From NCBI RefSeq assembly GCF_003201935.1, contig NZ_QJJL01000003.1, positions 372,001-436,000 of the forward strand: DNA of 64,000 bases, in the 5' to 3' direction. The translations under genes and the position numbers were made by a program. Under the pieces are notes generated by a model. That model was not told where the DNA came from and did no database searches. It saw only the letters and a list, made by a program, of their open reading frames with translations. Below are positions 1 to 9,116 of this stretch, in pieces (the stretch's first letter is position 1; each line of letters opens with the position of its first letter). The DNA comes from Loktanella sp. PT4BL. GTDB taxonomy: Bacteria; Pseudomonadota; Alphaproteobacteria; Rhodobacterales; Rhodobacteraceae.

Positions 1-2
1 GT

Positions 3-1232
3 CTGGATGAAACCGCTGATGCGCCATTCATGGGGACAGGACCTTATCGTCTGGATACGGTCGATATCGGACGGCAGATCGTCTACCGCTATGATCCGAA
101 CTGGTGGGCTGCTGATCTGCCGATCAACCAGGGCCGCAATAACTTTGAGACGGTTCGCGTCGAGTATTTCGCCGACGGCAGTGCGGCGTTTGAGGCCTTC
201 AAGTCCGGCATCTACACTTTCCGCGATGAAAACAGCTCTTTGCAGTGGGCAACGGGCTATGACTTTCCGGCACGCGAGCAAGGCTGGGTGAATGTTGAAG
301 AGCTGCCGGACGGGAACATCGGCACGGGTCAGGGCTTTGTGTTCAATCTCAATCAGGAGAAGTTTCAGGATCAGCGTGTGCGCGAAGCGATCACCTTGAT
401 GGTGAACTTCGAATGGATGAACGAAACACTGTTTTATGGTCTTTATGAACGTCCTGAATCGTTCTGGGACAATTCAGACCTCAAGGCCGTGGGCGCGCCA
501 TCGCCGGAGGAAATCGCGATCCTCCAGCCGCTGGTCGATGAAGGTCTGCTTGATGCGGCCATCCTGACTGATGAAGCGGTTATTCCACCTGCCTCTAGCA
601 CCACGGACCGTCCGCTTGACCGTCGCGCGCTGCGGGCAGCCTCGGCGTTGCTTGATGAGGCGGGCTGGATCACCGGTGATGATGGTTTGCGCCGCAAAGA
701 TGGTGAGCTGCTTGAGGTGACGTTCCTTGAGCGCTCGCCCCAGTTTGACCGCGTGATCAACCCGATTGTGGAGAACCTCAAACGCCTTGGTGTGGATGCC
801 AAGCTCGAGCGTGTCGACACCTCGCAATTCATTGAACGCCGTCGCGCAGGCACATTCGATATCGTCAATGCCTCGCTCGGGCAGGGGTATGAACCCGGTC
901 AGCAACTGGCGCAGTTCTTTGGTTCTGCTGCGGCAGAAGACAGTTCGCGCAACCCGATGCGCGTGAAACTGCCGGCAGCGGACCGTTTGATTGCGGAGAT
1001 TGTCGCGGCGGAGACATTGGAGGATCTGACAATCCGCACCCGTGCTCTCGATCGCGTGTTGCGCGCTGAACGGTTCTGGATCCCGCAGTGGCAAAAGGGT
1101 GTGCACACCGTTGCCTATTATGACATGTACCGTTTCAAAGAGGTGCCGCCGCTTGGTTTGGCGCCGCTTGACAACTGGTGGTATGATGCAGAGGCAGGGG
1201 CCACGCTGCGCGCCGCCGGTGCGTTCCAGTAA
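3..1232 (+). CDS. yejA: Periplasmic peptide-binding protein of a YejABEF-type ABC importer (5' truncated)
   Basis: Solute-binding protein (SBP family 5) that captures oligopeptides or microcin C-like peptides in the periplasm and hands them to YejBE. The frame is open from base 3, so the N-terminus and signal peptide lie outside the window; about 410 C-terminal residues are present. The visible part has the YejA-type stretch GTGPYRL followed by DPNWWAADLP, and the family's tail rich in aromatic residues (FWIPQWQKGVHTVAYYDMY). It lies 9 bases ahead of the permease gene yejB, with yejE and yejF following, which fixes the subfamily better than sequence alone. Another peptide SBP of family 5 is the only real alternative. 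Confidence 0.88.
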   Translation: MDETADAPFMGTGPYRLDTVDIGRQIVYRYDPNWWAADLPINQGRNNFETVRVEYFADGSAAFEAFKSGIYTFRDENSSLQWATGYDFPAREQGWVNVEELPDGNIGTGQGFVFNLNQEKFQDQRVREAITLMVNFEWMNETLFYGLYERPESFWDNSDLKAVGAPSPEEIAILQPLVDEGLLDAAILTDEAVIPPASSTTDRPLDRRALRAASALLDEAGWITGDDGLRRKDGELLEVTFLERSPQFDRVINPIVENLKRLGVDAKLERVDTSQFIERRRAGTFDIVNASLGQGYEPGQQLAQFFGSAAAEDSSRNPMRVKLPAADRLIAEIVAAETLEDLTIRTRALDRVLRAERFWIPQWQKGVHTVAYYDMYRFKEVPPLGLAPLDNWWYDAEAGATLRAAGAFQ

Positions 1233-1241
1233 GGTACTGAC

Positions 1242-2315
1242 GTGGGAGCATATATCCTCAGGCGTTTGCTGCTCGTGATTCCCACCCTTCTGGGGATCAT
1301 GATCATCAACTTTTCGCTGACGCAATTCGTCCCGGGCGGCCCGATCGAACAGATTTTGGCCGAACTCGAGGGCGGCGGTGATGTCTTTGAAGGCATTTCC
1401 GGCGGCGGGAGCGAATTGCTTGATAGCGGTGACAGCGACTATATCGGCGGGCGCGGTCTGCCTGCGGATTTCATCGCTGATCTCGAGCGTGAGTTCGGCT
1501 TTGACAAACCCCCGCTTGAACGCTTCCTCAACATGATGTGGAACTACATTCGGTTTGACTTCGGCGAGAGCTATTTCCGGTCGATCAGCGTCCTTGATCT
1601 GGTGCTGGAAAAAATGCCGGTCTCGATCACCTTGGGGCTTTGGTCGACTTTGATCGCGTATATGATCTCCATCCCGCTGGGGATCAAAAAGGCTGTTAAA
1701 GACGGCACGCCTTTTGATACATGGACGTCCGGCGCCATCATCGTGGGTTACGCGATCCCGGGGTTCTTGTTCGCGATCCTGCTGATCGTTCTGTTCGCAG
1801 GCGGCTCTTATTTCCGCATCTTCCCGCTACGCGGCCTGACCTCGGCCAATTTCGAAGAGCTGTCTTTGATCGGTAAGGTGCTTGATTACTTCTGGCACAT
1901 CACGTTGCCTGTGCTGGCCTCGACGATCTCGGCCTTTGCGACGTTGACGTTGCTGACCAAGAACAGCTTTCTTGACGAGATCAAAAAGCAATACGTGATC
2001 ACAGCCCGCGCCAAGGGCCTTTCCGAGAGCCGTGTGCTCTACGGTCATGTCTTTCGCAATGCGATGCTGATCGTGATCTCGGGTTTTCCGGCGCTGTTTA
2101 TCGGGGTGTTTTTTGGTGGGTCGCTGATTATCGAAACGCTCTTCTCGCTCGACGGTTTGGGCCGCTTGGGCTTTGAGGCGGCGGTGGCGCGCGATTATCC
2201 GGTGGTCTTTGGTACGCTCTTTGCCTTCTCTCTGATTGGTCTGGTTGTGGGGATTTTGACGGATTTGACCTATGTGCTGATCGACCCGCGCATTGATTTC
2301 GAGGCGCGGAACTGA
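1242..2315 (+). CDS. yejB: Inner-membrane permease of the peptide importer, YejB type
   Basis: Permease subunit (OppB/DppB superfamily) forming half of the transmembrane channel of a YejABEF-type importer. The protein has 357 residues with a GTG start. The N-terminus ([18 protein letters not shown]) is the typical first membrane helix, followed by a long periplasmic loop containing [10 protein letters not shown]. The cytoplasmic EAA-like loop for docking the ATPase is seen at [18 protein letters not shown]. The long first loop with a glycine-rich insertion (EGGGDVFEG) is characteristic of YejB rather than DppB. The stop overlaps the start of yejE by one base, implying translational coupling. 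Confidence 0.92.
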   Translation: MGAYILRRLLLVIPTLLGIMIINFSLTQFVPGGPIEQILAELEGGGDVFEGISGGGSELLDSGDSDYIGGRGLPADFIADLEREFGFDKPPLERFLNMMWNYIRFDFGESYFRSISVLDLVLEKMPVSITLGLWSTLIAYMISIPLGIKKAVKDGTPFDTWTSGAIIVGYAIPGFLFAILLIVLFAGGSYFRIFPLRGLTSANFEELSLIGKVLDYFWHITLPVLASTISAFATLTLLTKNSFLDEIKKQYVITARAKGLSESRVLYGHVFRNAMLIVISGFPALFIGVFFGGSLIIETLFSLDGLGRLGFEAAVARDYPVVFGTLFAFSLIGLVVGILTDLTYVLIDPRIDFEARN

Positions 2316-3499
2316 TGGCAAGACGTCCCTTTCTCTCCCCGCTGAACCAGCGCCGTGTGCGGAATTTCCGCCGCAACAGACGGGCGACGTGGTCGCTGAT
2401 CATCTTTGGTATTCTCTTCGGTCTGTCGCTTTTTGCCGAATTCATCGCCAACGACAAACCCATCGCCGTGAGCTATCGCGGCGAAATCCGCATGCCGATC
2501 TTCAGCTTTTATTCCGAGCAGGACTTTGGCGGTGATTTCCCGACCGAGGCCGGATACGGGGAGGTCGAGGTCGATTGCCTGATCGTCACGGGCGGCCTGC
2601 AAGAGTGTTTTGATGATCCCGAGACACTTATCGCCGCTGTGGATGCAGGCGAGACGCTGGATGGTGACTTTCAGGCAGGGTGGATGCTCTGGCCCATTAT
2701 TCCTTATTCCTACAACACCATCGTTGATGTTGGCGGTGTCGCGCCCGCCCCGCCGAGTGCCGACAACTGGCTGGGCACCGATGATACCAAACGCGATGTG
2801 CTGGCGCGGGTGATCTACGGTTTCCGGTTATCGGTGACCTTTGCACTGACGGTCACGGTTGCGGCCTCGATCATCGGGATCATGGCGGGGGCTGTGCAGG
2901 GGTATTTCGGCGGCTGGACCGATCTGATCTTTCAGCGGTTCATCGAGATCTGGACGGGCATGCCCTCGCTTTACGTGATCATCATTGTCTTTGCGATATT
3001 GGGGCGAAGTTACTGGCTCCTTGTGTTCCTCACAGTGCTGTTTGGCTGGCCCGCCCTTGTAGGTGTGGTCAGGGCCGAATTCCTGCGCGCGCGCAATCTT
3101 GAGTATGTGCGAGCGGCCCGTGCGCTGGGCGTGCGCGACCGGACGATCATGTTCCGCCATATGCTGCCCAACGCGATGGTGGCGACGGTCACGATGCTGC
3201 CGTTCTTGGTGACAGGCGCGATCGGTGGTCTGGCATCGCTTGATTTCCTGGGCTTCGGCCTGCCGTCCTCGGCCCCCTCGCTGGGCGAGATGACATTGCA
3301 AGCCAAACAGAACCTGCAAGCGCCGTGGCTGGGCTTTACCGCCTTCTTTACGTTCGCGATCATGCTGTCGCTTCTGGTCTTCATCTTTGAGGGCGTGCGC
3401 GATGCCTTTGACCCGCGCAAAACCTTTGTGGCGGATGGCAACGTGGTGAAGGACGACACGCTTTTTGAGACCGAAGCGGCAAAGGCCCGAGCATCATGA
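2315..3499 (+). CDS. yejE: Inner-membrane permease of the peptide importer, YejE type
   Basis: Second permease subunit (OppC/DppC superfamily) of the importer. The protein has 394 residues, longer than DppC because of the large periplasmic loop after the first helix (roughly residues 45-155), as in YejE proteins. The N-terminus is basic (SPLNQRRVRNFRRNRRA) ahead of the first helix, and the ATPase-docking loop is seen at RALGVRDRTIMFRHMLPNA. It starts within the stop codon of yejB and overlaps the start of yejF by 4 bases, so all four genes form one operon. Confidence 0.92.
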   Translation: MARRPFLSPLNQRRVRNFRRNRRATWSLIIFGILFGLSLFAEFIANDKPIAVSYRGEIRMPIFSFYSEQDFGGDFPTEAGYGEVEVDCLIVTGGLQECFDDPETLIAAVDAGETLDGDFQAGWMLWPIIPYSYNTIVDVGGVAPAPPSADNWLGTDDTKRDVLARVIYGFRLSVTFALTVTVAASIIGIMAGAVQGYFGGWTDLIFQRFIEIWTGMPSLYVIIIVFAILGRSYWLLVFLTVLFGWPALVGVVRAEFLRARNLEYVRAARALGVRDRTIMFRHMLPNAMVATVTMLPFLVTGAIGGLASLDFLGFGLPSSAPSLGEMTLQAKQNLQAPWLGFTAFFTFAIMLSLLVFIFEGVRDAFDPRKTFVADGNVVKDDTLFETEAAKARAS

Positions 3500-5094
3500 C
3501 CACCCCGATCCTTGATGTAAAAGATCTGCGCGTTGCTTTCCGGCAGGAAGGCACGCCAACCCATGCGGTAAAAGGTGTGTCCTTTCAGGTGCAAAAGGGT
3601 GAAACCGTCGCGATTGTGGGCGAAAGCGGGTCAGGAAAATCCGTAACCGCGCTGTCCACTGTCCAATTGCTTGGCGACAGTGCTGTAATGGCAGGGTCGA
3701 TCAAATACGCAGGCGAAGAAATGGTTGGTGCGGATGAGCGTGCCCTGCGCCGTGTGCGCGGCAATGACATCAGCTTTATCTTCCAAGAGCCGATGACCTC
3801 GCTCAATCCGCTACACACGCTTGAAAAGCAGTTGGCCGAGAGCATTGAACTCCATCAGGGCCTGCGTGGTCCGGCAGTGCGCGCGCGGATCATCGAACTG
3901 CTCGAGCGTGTCGGAATCCGTGATGCTGAAAGCCGCCTCGGGTCTTATCCGCATCAACTCTCGGGCGGGCAGCGTCAACGGGTCATGATCGCGATGGCGC
4001 TGGCGAATGGGCCGGAGCTCTTGATTGCGGATGAGCCGACGACTGCGCTGGACGTGACCATTCAGGCGCAAATTCTGGACCTGCTGACGGATCTGAAACG
4101 TGACGCAGGCATGTCGATGCTGTTCATCACCCATGACCTGACAATCGTGCGCAAGATCGCCGACAGGGTCTGCGTGATGAAAGACGGGCTGATTGTGGAA
4201 ACAGGGCCGACAGCGGAATTGTTTGCGCACCCGCAGCACCCTTATACGCAGATGCTCTTGGCTGCGGAATCAACCGGAGCCCCGGCACCGGTGCAACCGG
4301 ATGCACCCGTGATTTTGGAAACAGAGCAGGCACGCATCTGGTTCCCGATCCAACGTGGTCTGCTCAAGCGGACGGTGGGGCATATCAAAGCGGTAAATGA
4401 CGCGACCCTGACGGTGCGCGCGGGTGAAACCTTGGGTGTTGTAGGGGAAAGCGGATCGGGAAAGACCACTCTGGCGCTCGCGGTCATGCGGTTGATCAGC
4501 TCGGAAGGGAGGATCGCCTTTCGTGGCGCGGATATTCAGCACCTGAACCAACGCCAGATGCGGCCTTTGCGCAGTGACATGCAGATTGTGTTTCAAGACC
4601 CATATGGCTCGCTCAGCCCGCGGATGACGGTGGCTGAAATTATCGCCGAAGGCCTTGGGGTGCACGGGGTGGAACCCGGACGTGACCGCCGTGATATGGT
4701 TGGGGAAATCATGGCCGAAGTGGGCCTCGATCCGGCACTGATGGATCGCTATCCGCATGAGTTTTCAGGTGGTCAGCGTCAGCGGATCGCGATTGCGCGG
4801 GCGATGATCCTGCGGCCCAAATTGCTGATCCTTGATGAGCCGACTTCGGCGCTGGATATGACGGTACAGGTGCAGATCGTGCATTTGCTGCGCGAATTGC
4901 AGCAGAAATACGGGCTGGCCTATCTTTTTATCAGTCACGACCTGAAGGTCGTGCGCGCGCTGTCCCATAAGGTGATGGTGATGAAACAGGGCGATGTCGT
5001 CGAGGCAGGCGATGCCGATGCGATCTTTGACGCGCCGCAGACCGAATATACGCGCGCACTAATGGCAGCGGCTTTCGAAGGTAAGGTTGCCTGA
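3496..5094 (+). CDS. yejF: Fused double ATPase of the peptide importer, YejF type
   Basis: Cytoplasmic ATPase energising the YejBE channel. Its 532 residues hold two complete ABC domains in tandem. In the first half, Walker A is GESGSGKS near residue 42, the signature is LSGGQRQR near 155, and Walker B is LLIADEP. In the second half, Walker A is GESGSGKTT near 317, the signature is FSGGQRQR near 427, and Walker B is LLILDEP. Both domains end with the family's H-loop (ITHDL, ISHDL). The fused arrangement is what separates YejF from the split DppD/DppF. Last gene of the operon; I see no clear terminator before the convergent phhB. Confidence 0.93.
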   Translation: MTTPILDVKDLRVAFRQEGTPTHAVKGVSFQVQKGETVAIVGESGSGKSVTALSTVQLLGDSAVMAGSIKYAGEEMVGADERALRRVRGNDISFIFQEPMTSLNPLHTLEKQLAESIELHQGLRGPAVRARIIELLERVGIRDAESRLGSYPHQLSGGQRQRVMIAMALANGPELLIADEPTTALDVTIQAQILDLLTDLKRDAGMSMLFITHDLTIVRKIADRVCVMKDGLIVETGPTAELFAHPQHPYTQMLLAAESTGAPAPVQPDAPVILETEQARIWFPIQRGLLKRTVGHIKAVNDATLTVRAGETLGVVGESGSGKTTLALAVMRLISSEGRIAFRGADIQHLNQRQMRPLRSDMQIVFQDPYGSLSPRMTVAEIIAEGLGVHGVEPGRDRRDMVGEIMAEVGLDPALMDRYPHEFSGGQRQRIAIARAMILRPKLLILDEPTSALDMTVQVQIVHLLRELQQKYGLAYLFISHDLKVVRALSHKVMVMKQGDVVEAGDADAIFDAPQTEYTRALMAAAFEGKVA

Positions 5095-5190
5095 GAAAAG
5101 TGATACCGTCGTGACTGGCGACCGCGTGGGATAGCAGAACTGTCCCTTCCTGCGCGGACGGGGACGCTTGATCCCTCCCGCCATTCTCAA

Positions 5191-5532
5191 TTAGCGAACA
5201 GCCGCGTCCAGCTTTGCTGCGCAAATGAAATCGTTCTCTGACAAACGACCCAGTTCATGCGACGTGAATGTGACGTGACAATAGCCCCATCCAAAAGCAA
5301 TATCTGCATGATGCCCCTCTTTGTCACTGATGAAGGCGGCGAGGTTAGCCATATAGACCGCCTTTGCAAATGCCTTGAAGGTGAATTTCCGAGACAGGCT
5401 TTCCGCTTTTTCGTCCATGTGCCATGCGGGATCAAGCTTGGCTTTGAGTGCTGCAATCTGCGCATCGCTCAGTGGTGGCACCCAGCCCTCGCAGGCCGCG
5501 CAGCTCTTTGTCGTTAAATCATTCACTGACAT
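5191..5532 (-). CDS. phhB: Pterin-4a-carbinolamine dehydratase
   Basis: Dehydrates the 4a-hydroxytetrahydrobiopterin formed by PhhA, regenerating the pterin cofactor. The protein has 113 residues, the normal size. The family core is visible as FTFKAFAKAVYMANLAAFI followed by the catalytic-histidine region EGHHADIAFGWGYCHVTFTSH. The ATG at 5532 is chosen because a longer reading only adds sequence antisense to phhA. It overlaps the 3' end of phhA by 14 bases, so the two are co-transcribed and probably coupled. A CxxC pair near the N-terminus (SCAACEGW) is common in alphaproteobacterial members. Confidence 0.93.
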   Translation of the reverse strand: MSVNDLTTKSCAACEGWVPPLSDAQIAALKAKLDPAWHMDEKAESLSRKFTFKAFAKAVYMANLAAFISDKEGHHADIAFGWGYCHVTFTSHELGRLSENDFICAAKLDAAVR

Positions 5533-6319
5533 TTGTCTTTTCCGGATATGTCGGCGCATGCAGGCCGAGGGATCGGGCGTTTGCGATATCGGCAAGCAGG
5601 TCGCGCTGACATGTCTCAAGCAGTTGGTCGACGCTCTCCAGCACAAAGTAGATCGGTTGGTTAATGTCGATCCGGTAAGGCGTGCGTAAAATGTCGATCA
5701 CGTCAAATGGCTTGCGCACAACGGATGGTTCATGGATTGCGTGGCCCAGCTCACTTGGTGAAGATGCAAGGCCTGATCCCAGCGCTTTGATCGTTTCGCC
5801 CTCTTTGATCAATCCAAACTCAACGGTAAACCAGTAAAGCCGGATCAACCACGCGTAATCGGCCTTATCGCACACCAGGCCCGTTTTGCCGATAAACTGC
5901 GAAAACTTGGCAAACCGCGCGTCAGTCAGCAACGGCGTATGCCCATAGATTTCGTGGAAAATATCAGGCTCTTCGATATAGTCGAAACTCTCGCGATCAC
6001 GGATAAAAGATGCCGCAGGGAATGTGCATTCGGACAGCATTTTGAAAAACCGAGAAAAGCCGATCAAGGCGGAAACAGGTTCCACTTTCCAGCCCGTCAA
6101 ATCAGTCAGAACCTGCGAAACCTCGACACATTGCGGTACGCGGTGTGTGGGCAGGTTAAGTTTCTTTTGGCCCTCAAGAAACGCCCGCGCGGCAAGAGCA
6201 TTCACACTCGGTTGCTGCTGTGCGACCAGATCACGCCATACGGCATTATCGGCATCTGAATATGCGATAAACCCGTTTTCATCAGGTTGCTTAGCGACAT
6301 ATTTGGTATCTTTCGGCAT
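5519..6319 (-). CDS. phhA: Phenylalanine 4-monooxygenase
   Basis: Tetrahydropterin- and iron-dependent hydroxylase converting phenylalanine to tyrosine. The protein has about 266 residues, the normal bacterial length without an N-terminal ACT regulatory domain. The iron-binding facial triad is visible: EPDIFHEIYGHTPLL supplies two histidines, and the glutamate lies in YWFTVEFGLI. The ATG at 6319 is preferred to a GTG at 6331 because a GAGG ribosome site lies 7 bases upstream of it. It is divergent from an Lrp/AsnC regulator and overlaps phhB downstream, the usual phenylalanine-catabolism arrangement. Confidence 0.95.
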   Translation of the reverse strand: MPKDTKYVAKQPDENGFIAYSDADNAVWRDLVAQQQPSVNALAARAFLEGQKKLNLPTHRVPQCVEVSQVLTDLTGWKVEPVSALIGFSRFFKMLSECTFPAASFIRDRESFDYIEEPDIFHEIYGHTPLLTDARFAKFSQFIGKTGLVCDKADYAWLIRLYWFTVEFGLIKEGETIKALGSGLASSPSELGHAIHEPSVVRKPFDVIDILRTPYRIDINQPIYFVLESVDQLLETCQRDLLADIANARSLGLHAPTYPEKTNVSE

Positions 6320-6443
6320 CTTTGACCTCACGCATTCCTTGAGGCATGATGCTGTGAGAATGCAGAATAAAGTTACCTAAGAGTATTAATATGAGCCAAT
6401 ATGAGACAAATTTTTTCGATAAATATATGGATTGAGGCAAATC
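6320..6443. promoter_or_regulatory. phhA / Lrp-family divergent promoter region with 10-base direct repeat
   Basis: AT-rich intergenic region between two divergent genes. The octamer AATATGAG occurs twice, at 6388-6395 and 6398-6405, exactly one helical turn apart, a layout suited to an Lrp-family oligomer. Assignment as the regulator's binding site is inferred from position only. Confidence 0.45.
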
Positions 6444-6905
6444 ATGCTTGATACATTTGAGCGACTTATTCTGAAAGTCCTGCAGCGCAATGGACGCGCG
6501 AGTACGCATGAGCTGTCAGAGGCAGTGGGCCTATCTCCATCGCCTTGCTGGCGACGCATGAAGCGATTGGAGGAGGACGGCTATATTGTGCGGTACGCAG
6601 CGATTCTGGACAGTAAAAAGCTCGGGTTGCATGCATTTGCGCATGTCCAAGTTTCGCTTGTTGATCACAGCGAAGCCACGATCAGCGCATTCGAGGCCTT
6701 TATCGAACGTGACCAACATGTGCTGGAGTGTGCGTCGATAACCGGTGACTTCGACTTTATTCTCAAGATCGCAGCGAAAGATCCGGAAGCGCTGGAGCAA
6801 TTCATCATGCAACAAATTCTCCGCCTTGGTGTGGTTCGTACAACCACGACCAACTTTATTCTCCGTCAAATGAAAGTGTCCGGCGGGCTTCCCATTGACG
6901 TCTAG
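6444..6905 (+). CDS. Lrp/AsnC-family transcriptional regulator next to phhAB
   Basis: Amino-acid-responsive DNA-binding regulator of 153 residues. The N-terminal winged helix-turn-helix reads LSEAVGLSPSPCWRRMKRLEEDGYI; the C-terminal RAM/AsnC effector domain follows from about residue 62 (HAFAHVQVSL) and includes ITGDFDFILKI. ATG at 6444 has GAGG 7 bases upstream; a TTG 12 bases earlier lacks a ribosome site. Because it is divergent from phhA it probably controls phenylalanine/tyrosine catabolism, a link common in Pseudomonadota but inferred here. Confidence 0.9.
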   Translation: MLDTFERLILKVLQRNGRASTHELSEAVGLSPSPCWRRMKRLEEDGYIVRYAAILDSKKLGLHAFAHVQVSLVDHSEATISAFEAFIERDQHVLECASITGDFDFILKIAAKDPEALEQFIMQQILRLGVVRTTTTNFILRQMKVSGGLPIDV

Positions 6906-6995
6906 GCGGTGTTTTGAAATCACCCAACCCGGCACTGGTTCGCGCCAACGTCAATCTGGTGTGTAAGGGACGAACAGTGGCGCTGTGACCGTGTC

Positions 6996-8468
6996 CTACC
7001 CTTCGGATCCGATCATGAAGCACGTGGTTCCGCGCGCCTGCAACCTGCGACAGGCCAGATCCGCCCCTTCACGGGTCAGCCCCATAAAGTTCGCGTCAAA
7101 GCCGCCGGACCGCTGCACCACGCGCCGGAGCGAGCCGTCAAGCGCGCTCATTTCGTTGAGTGCAACCCTCAGCAGGACCCGTTCCGCGTCATGACGGGTG
7201 TTATACCGTCCCACATTGACACCCCAATGCCGCCCACCGGACGTCGAGATGCGTGTCACAACCTCTGGTCCTGTGTCTGTGATGGCAGTTTGGGGTGTCA
7301 AAGCGGCAACCTGTGTCGGTGGTGAGGGGCGAGGGACAGGTGTGACCGCGGGAACAGCGTTCGCAATGACTTGCGTGGGTGGTGCTGTTGGGGTTGCGGC
7401 ACCGAGCGCTTCGGCGAGTGCCGCATTGACCGTATCGGCGATGGCTGCGTTGATCAAATCGGTATCGACAGCAGCTACAAGGATTTCTTCGGAAACCGGC
7501 GCACTTGTCGGGCGCGCAACAGGGCGGATGCTGCGCGTGACCAGACCGCTGACACGGACGATCTTGCCGGGGTTTGCCTGCCCGCCACCATCCGAGCTTG
7601 AAAGCATCGGCGCCGGTGGGTTCGGGCGACGGATCGTCGCACGAGATGGTGCACGGTTAAAGCCCATGTCCATCAATTCGGTGATGCGTGCATTCCGGGC
7701 TGATGTGGACGATCCACCAAAGACGGTCGCGATAATACGTTCCTGACCGCGCTGCGCCGAGGCGACAAGGTTAAAGCCGGCGGCACGGGTATAACCCGTC
7801 TTGATACCGTCCCCGCCTTCATAGCTATCCAGCCAGCGACGGTTCGTGTGGCGCACGGTGGCAACCCCTGCATCGGCAGAGCGGCGCGAGAATAGGTTAT
7901 AATACTGCGGGAAATCATAAATCACGTGACGGCCCAGCACGGTCATATCGCGCGCAGTCGACAAATGGCCGGATTGGGTCAGCCCGTGGGCGTTCAGAAA
8001 GTTTGTGTTGCGCATCCCCATCGCACGGGCGGTGCGGTTCATGCGTGTGGCAAAGGCAGCCTCAGAGCCCGATATCGCTTCACCGATGGCTGTGGCGGCA
8101 TCATTGGCGGATTTGACAGCAGCGGCACGCAACAAAAAGCGCAGGGCAATTGTTTGCCCTTCGCGCAACCCCAATTTTGACGGGGGTTCGGATGCTGCAA
8201 GACGGCTGATGCGGACAGGGGTATCAAGCGTGATCTCGCCGCGCTCGATCGCCTGAAAGGCAACATAAAGTGTCATCATTTTGGTCAGGGATGCGGGATG
8301 CAGTGGCGTATCGGCATTGCGCGAATGCAAGACTTCACCCGTTCGCGCATCCATCACCATGGCCGCGTATGGTGCTGCGGCCGCACGGATCGGTGCGACC
8401 AGTACGCATACCAGAATTATGCATAGAAATAGCCCGCTGAGGGCCCGCTGTCCCAGACGACTTGTCAC
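6996..8468 (-). CDS. D-alanyl-D-alanine carboxypeptidase (PBP5/6 type) with C-terminal SPOR domain
   Basis: Periplasmic penicillin-binding protein that trims the terminal D-Ala from peptidoglycan stem peptides. The three serine-peptidase S11 motifs are present: SLTK (nucleophile serine near residue 60), SAN, and KTG (DGIKTGYT). The C-terminal 75 residues (RHWGVNVGRYNTRHDAERVL and onward) resemble a SPOR peptidoglycan-binding domain, joined by a Pro/Ala/Thr-rich linker. GTG at 8468 is chosen over a TTG at 8534: it has a GAGG ribosome site and is followed at once by a good signal peptide ending near IRAAAA, while the longer form would put 22 charged residues before it. Total about 490 residues. 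Confidence 0.9.
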   Translation of the reverse strand: MTSRLGQRALSGLFLCIILVCVLVAPIRAAAAPYAAMVMDARTGEVLHSRNADTPLHPASLTKMMTLYVAFQAIERGEITLDTPVRISRLAASEPPSKLGLREGQTIALRFLLRAAAVKSANDAATAIGEAISGSEAAFATRMNRTARAMGMRNTNFLNAHGLTQSGHLSTARDMTVLGRHVIYDFPQYYNLFSRRSADAGVATVRHTNRRWLDSYEGGDGIKTGYTRAAGFNLVASAQRGQERIIATVFGGSSTSARNARITELMDMGFNRAPSRATIRRPNPPAPMLSSSDGGGQANPGKIVRVSGLVTRSIRPVARPTSAPVSEEILVAAVDTDLINAAIADTVNAALAEALGAATPTAPPTQVIANAVPAVTPVPRPSPPTQVAALTPQTAITDTGPEVVTRISTSGGRHWGVNVGRYNTRHDAERVLLRVALNEMSALDGSLRRVVQRSGGFDANFMGLTREGADLACRRLQARGTTCFMIGSEG

Positions 8469-8750
8469 GTCGCTTGCCTCTTTTTCTGCCTCAATGACCC
8501 CGGATTTTTCCGGTGGTCTTATTGTTATGAGCAAACGCTAGCATAAGTCGCGTTTTCAGAAAATACCCTAAATTCAAAGACTTTTCCGGCGCTTCTCGCC
8601 TATACTCGCAACATGTAGTAAGGTGGCGCGATCATGGCGCAAGATAGCTGATTTTCCCGTCTTTCACGGCATGTTATTGATTGTGACAGATGGGGTTTTC
8701 ATGCCCCACCTGTGCCTTATATATAACGCCAAGCACACAGGGCGGATGGA

Positions 8751-9092
8751 ATGCGCAAAGAGTTTTACATGATGGCTGACAAAAAGGGTGACGACGACGG
8801 AAACGTCGGCGTAGCACTTGAGACAAAGCCCAAGACCAAGCGCCCGCCCATGTATAAGGTTCTGATCCTGAACGATGATTTCACGCCGATGGAATTTGTC
8901 GTCCATGTCCTGGAACGTTTCTTCGGCCTTTCGCATGCGCAGGCCTTCGAGTTGATGTTGACGGTGCACAAGAAGGGTGTCGCCGTTGTCGGCGTCTTCA
9001 GTCACGAGATCGCCGAAACCAAAGTTGCGCAGGTGATGGATTTTGCCCAGCGGCATCAACATCCCCTCCAATGTACGATGGAGAAAGAATAG
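8751..9092 (+). CDS. clpS: ATP-dependent Clp protease adaptor
   Basis: Adaptor that binds N-degron substrates and delivers them to ClpA-ClpP. Up to 113 residues. The ClpS core is clear: [23 protein letters not shown] forms the N-degron pocket, and [19 protein letters not shown] forms the ClpA-contacting face. The first ATG (8751) has a purine-rich GGATGGA stretch just ahead; ATGs at 8769 and 8772 are also plausible and give about 107 residues. It is monocistronic or read through to the methyltransferase gene 24 bases downstream. Confidence 0.95.
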   Translation: MRKEFYMMADKKGDDDGNVGVALETKPKTKRPPMYKVLILNDDFTPMEFVVHVLERFFGLSHAQAFELMLTVHKKGVAVVGVFSHEIAETKVAQVMDFAQRHQHPLQCTMEKE

Positions 9093-9116
9093 CCTCGTCG
9101 CTATTCGCACCCCCAG

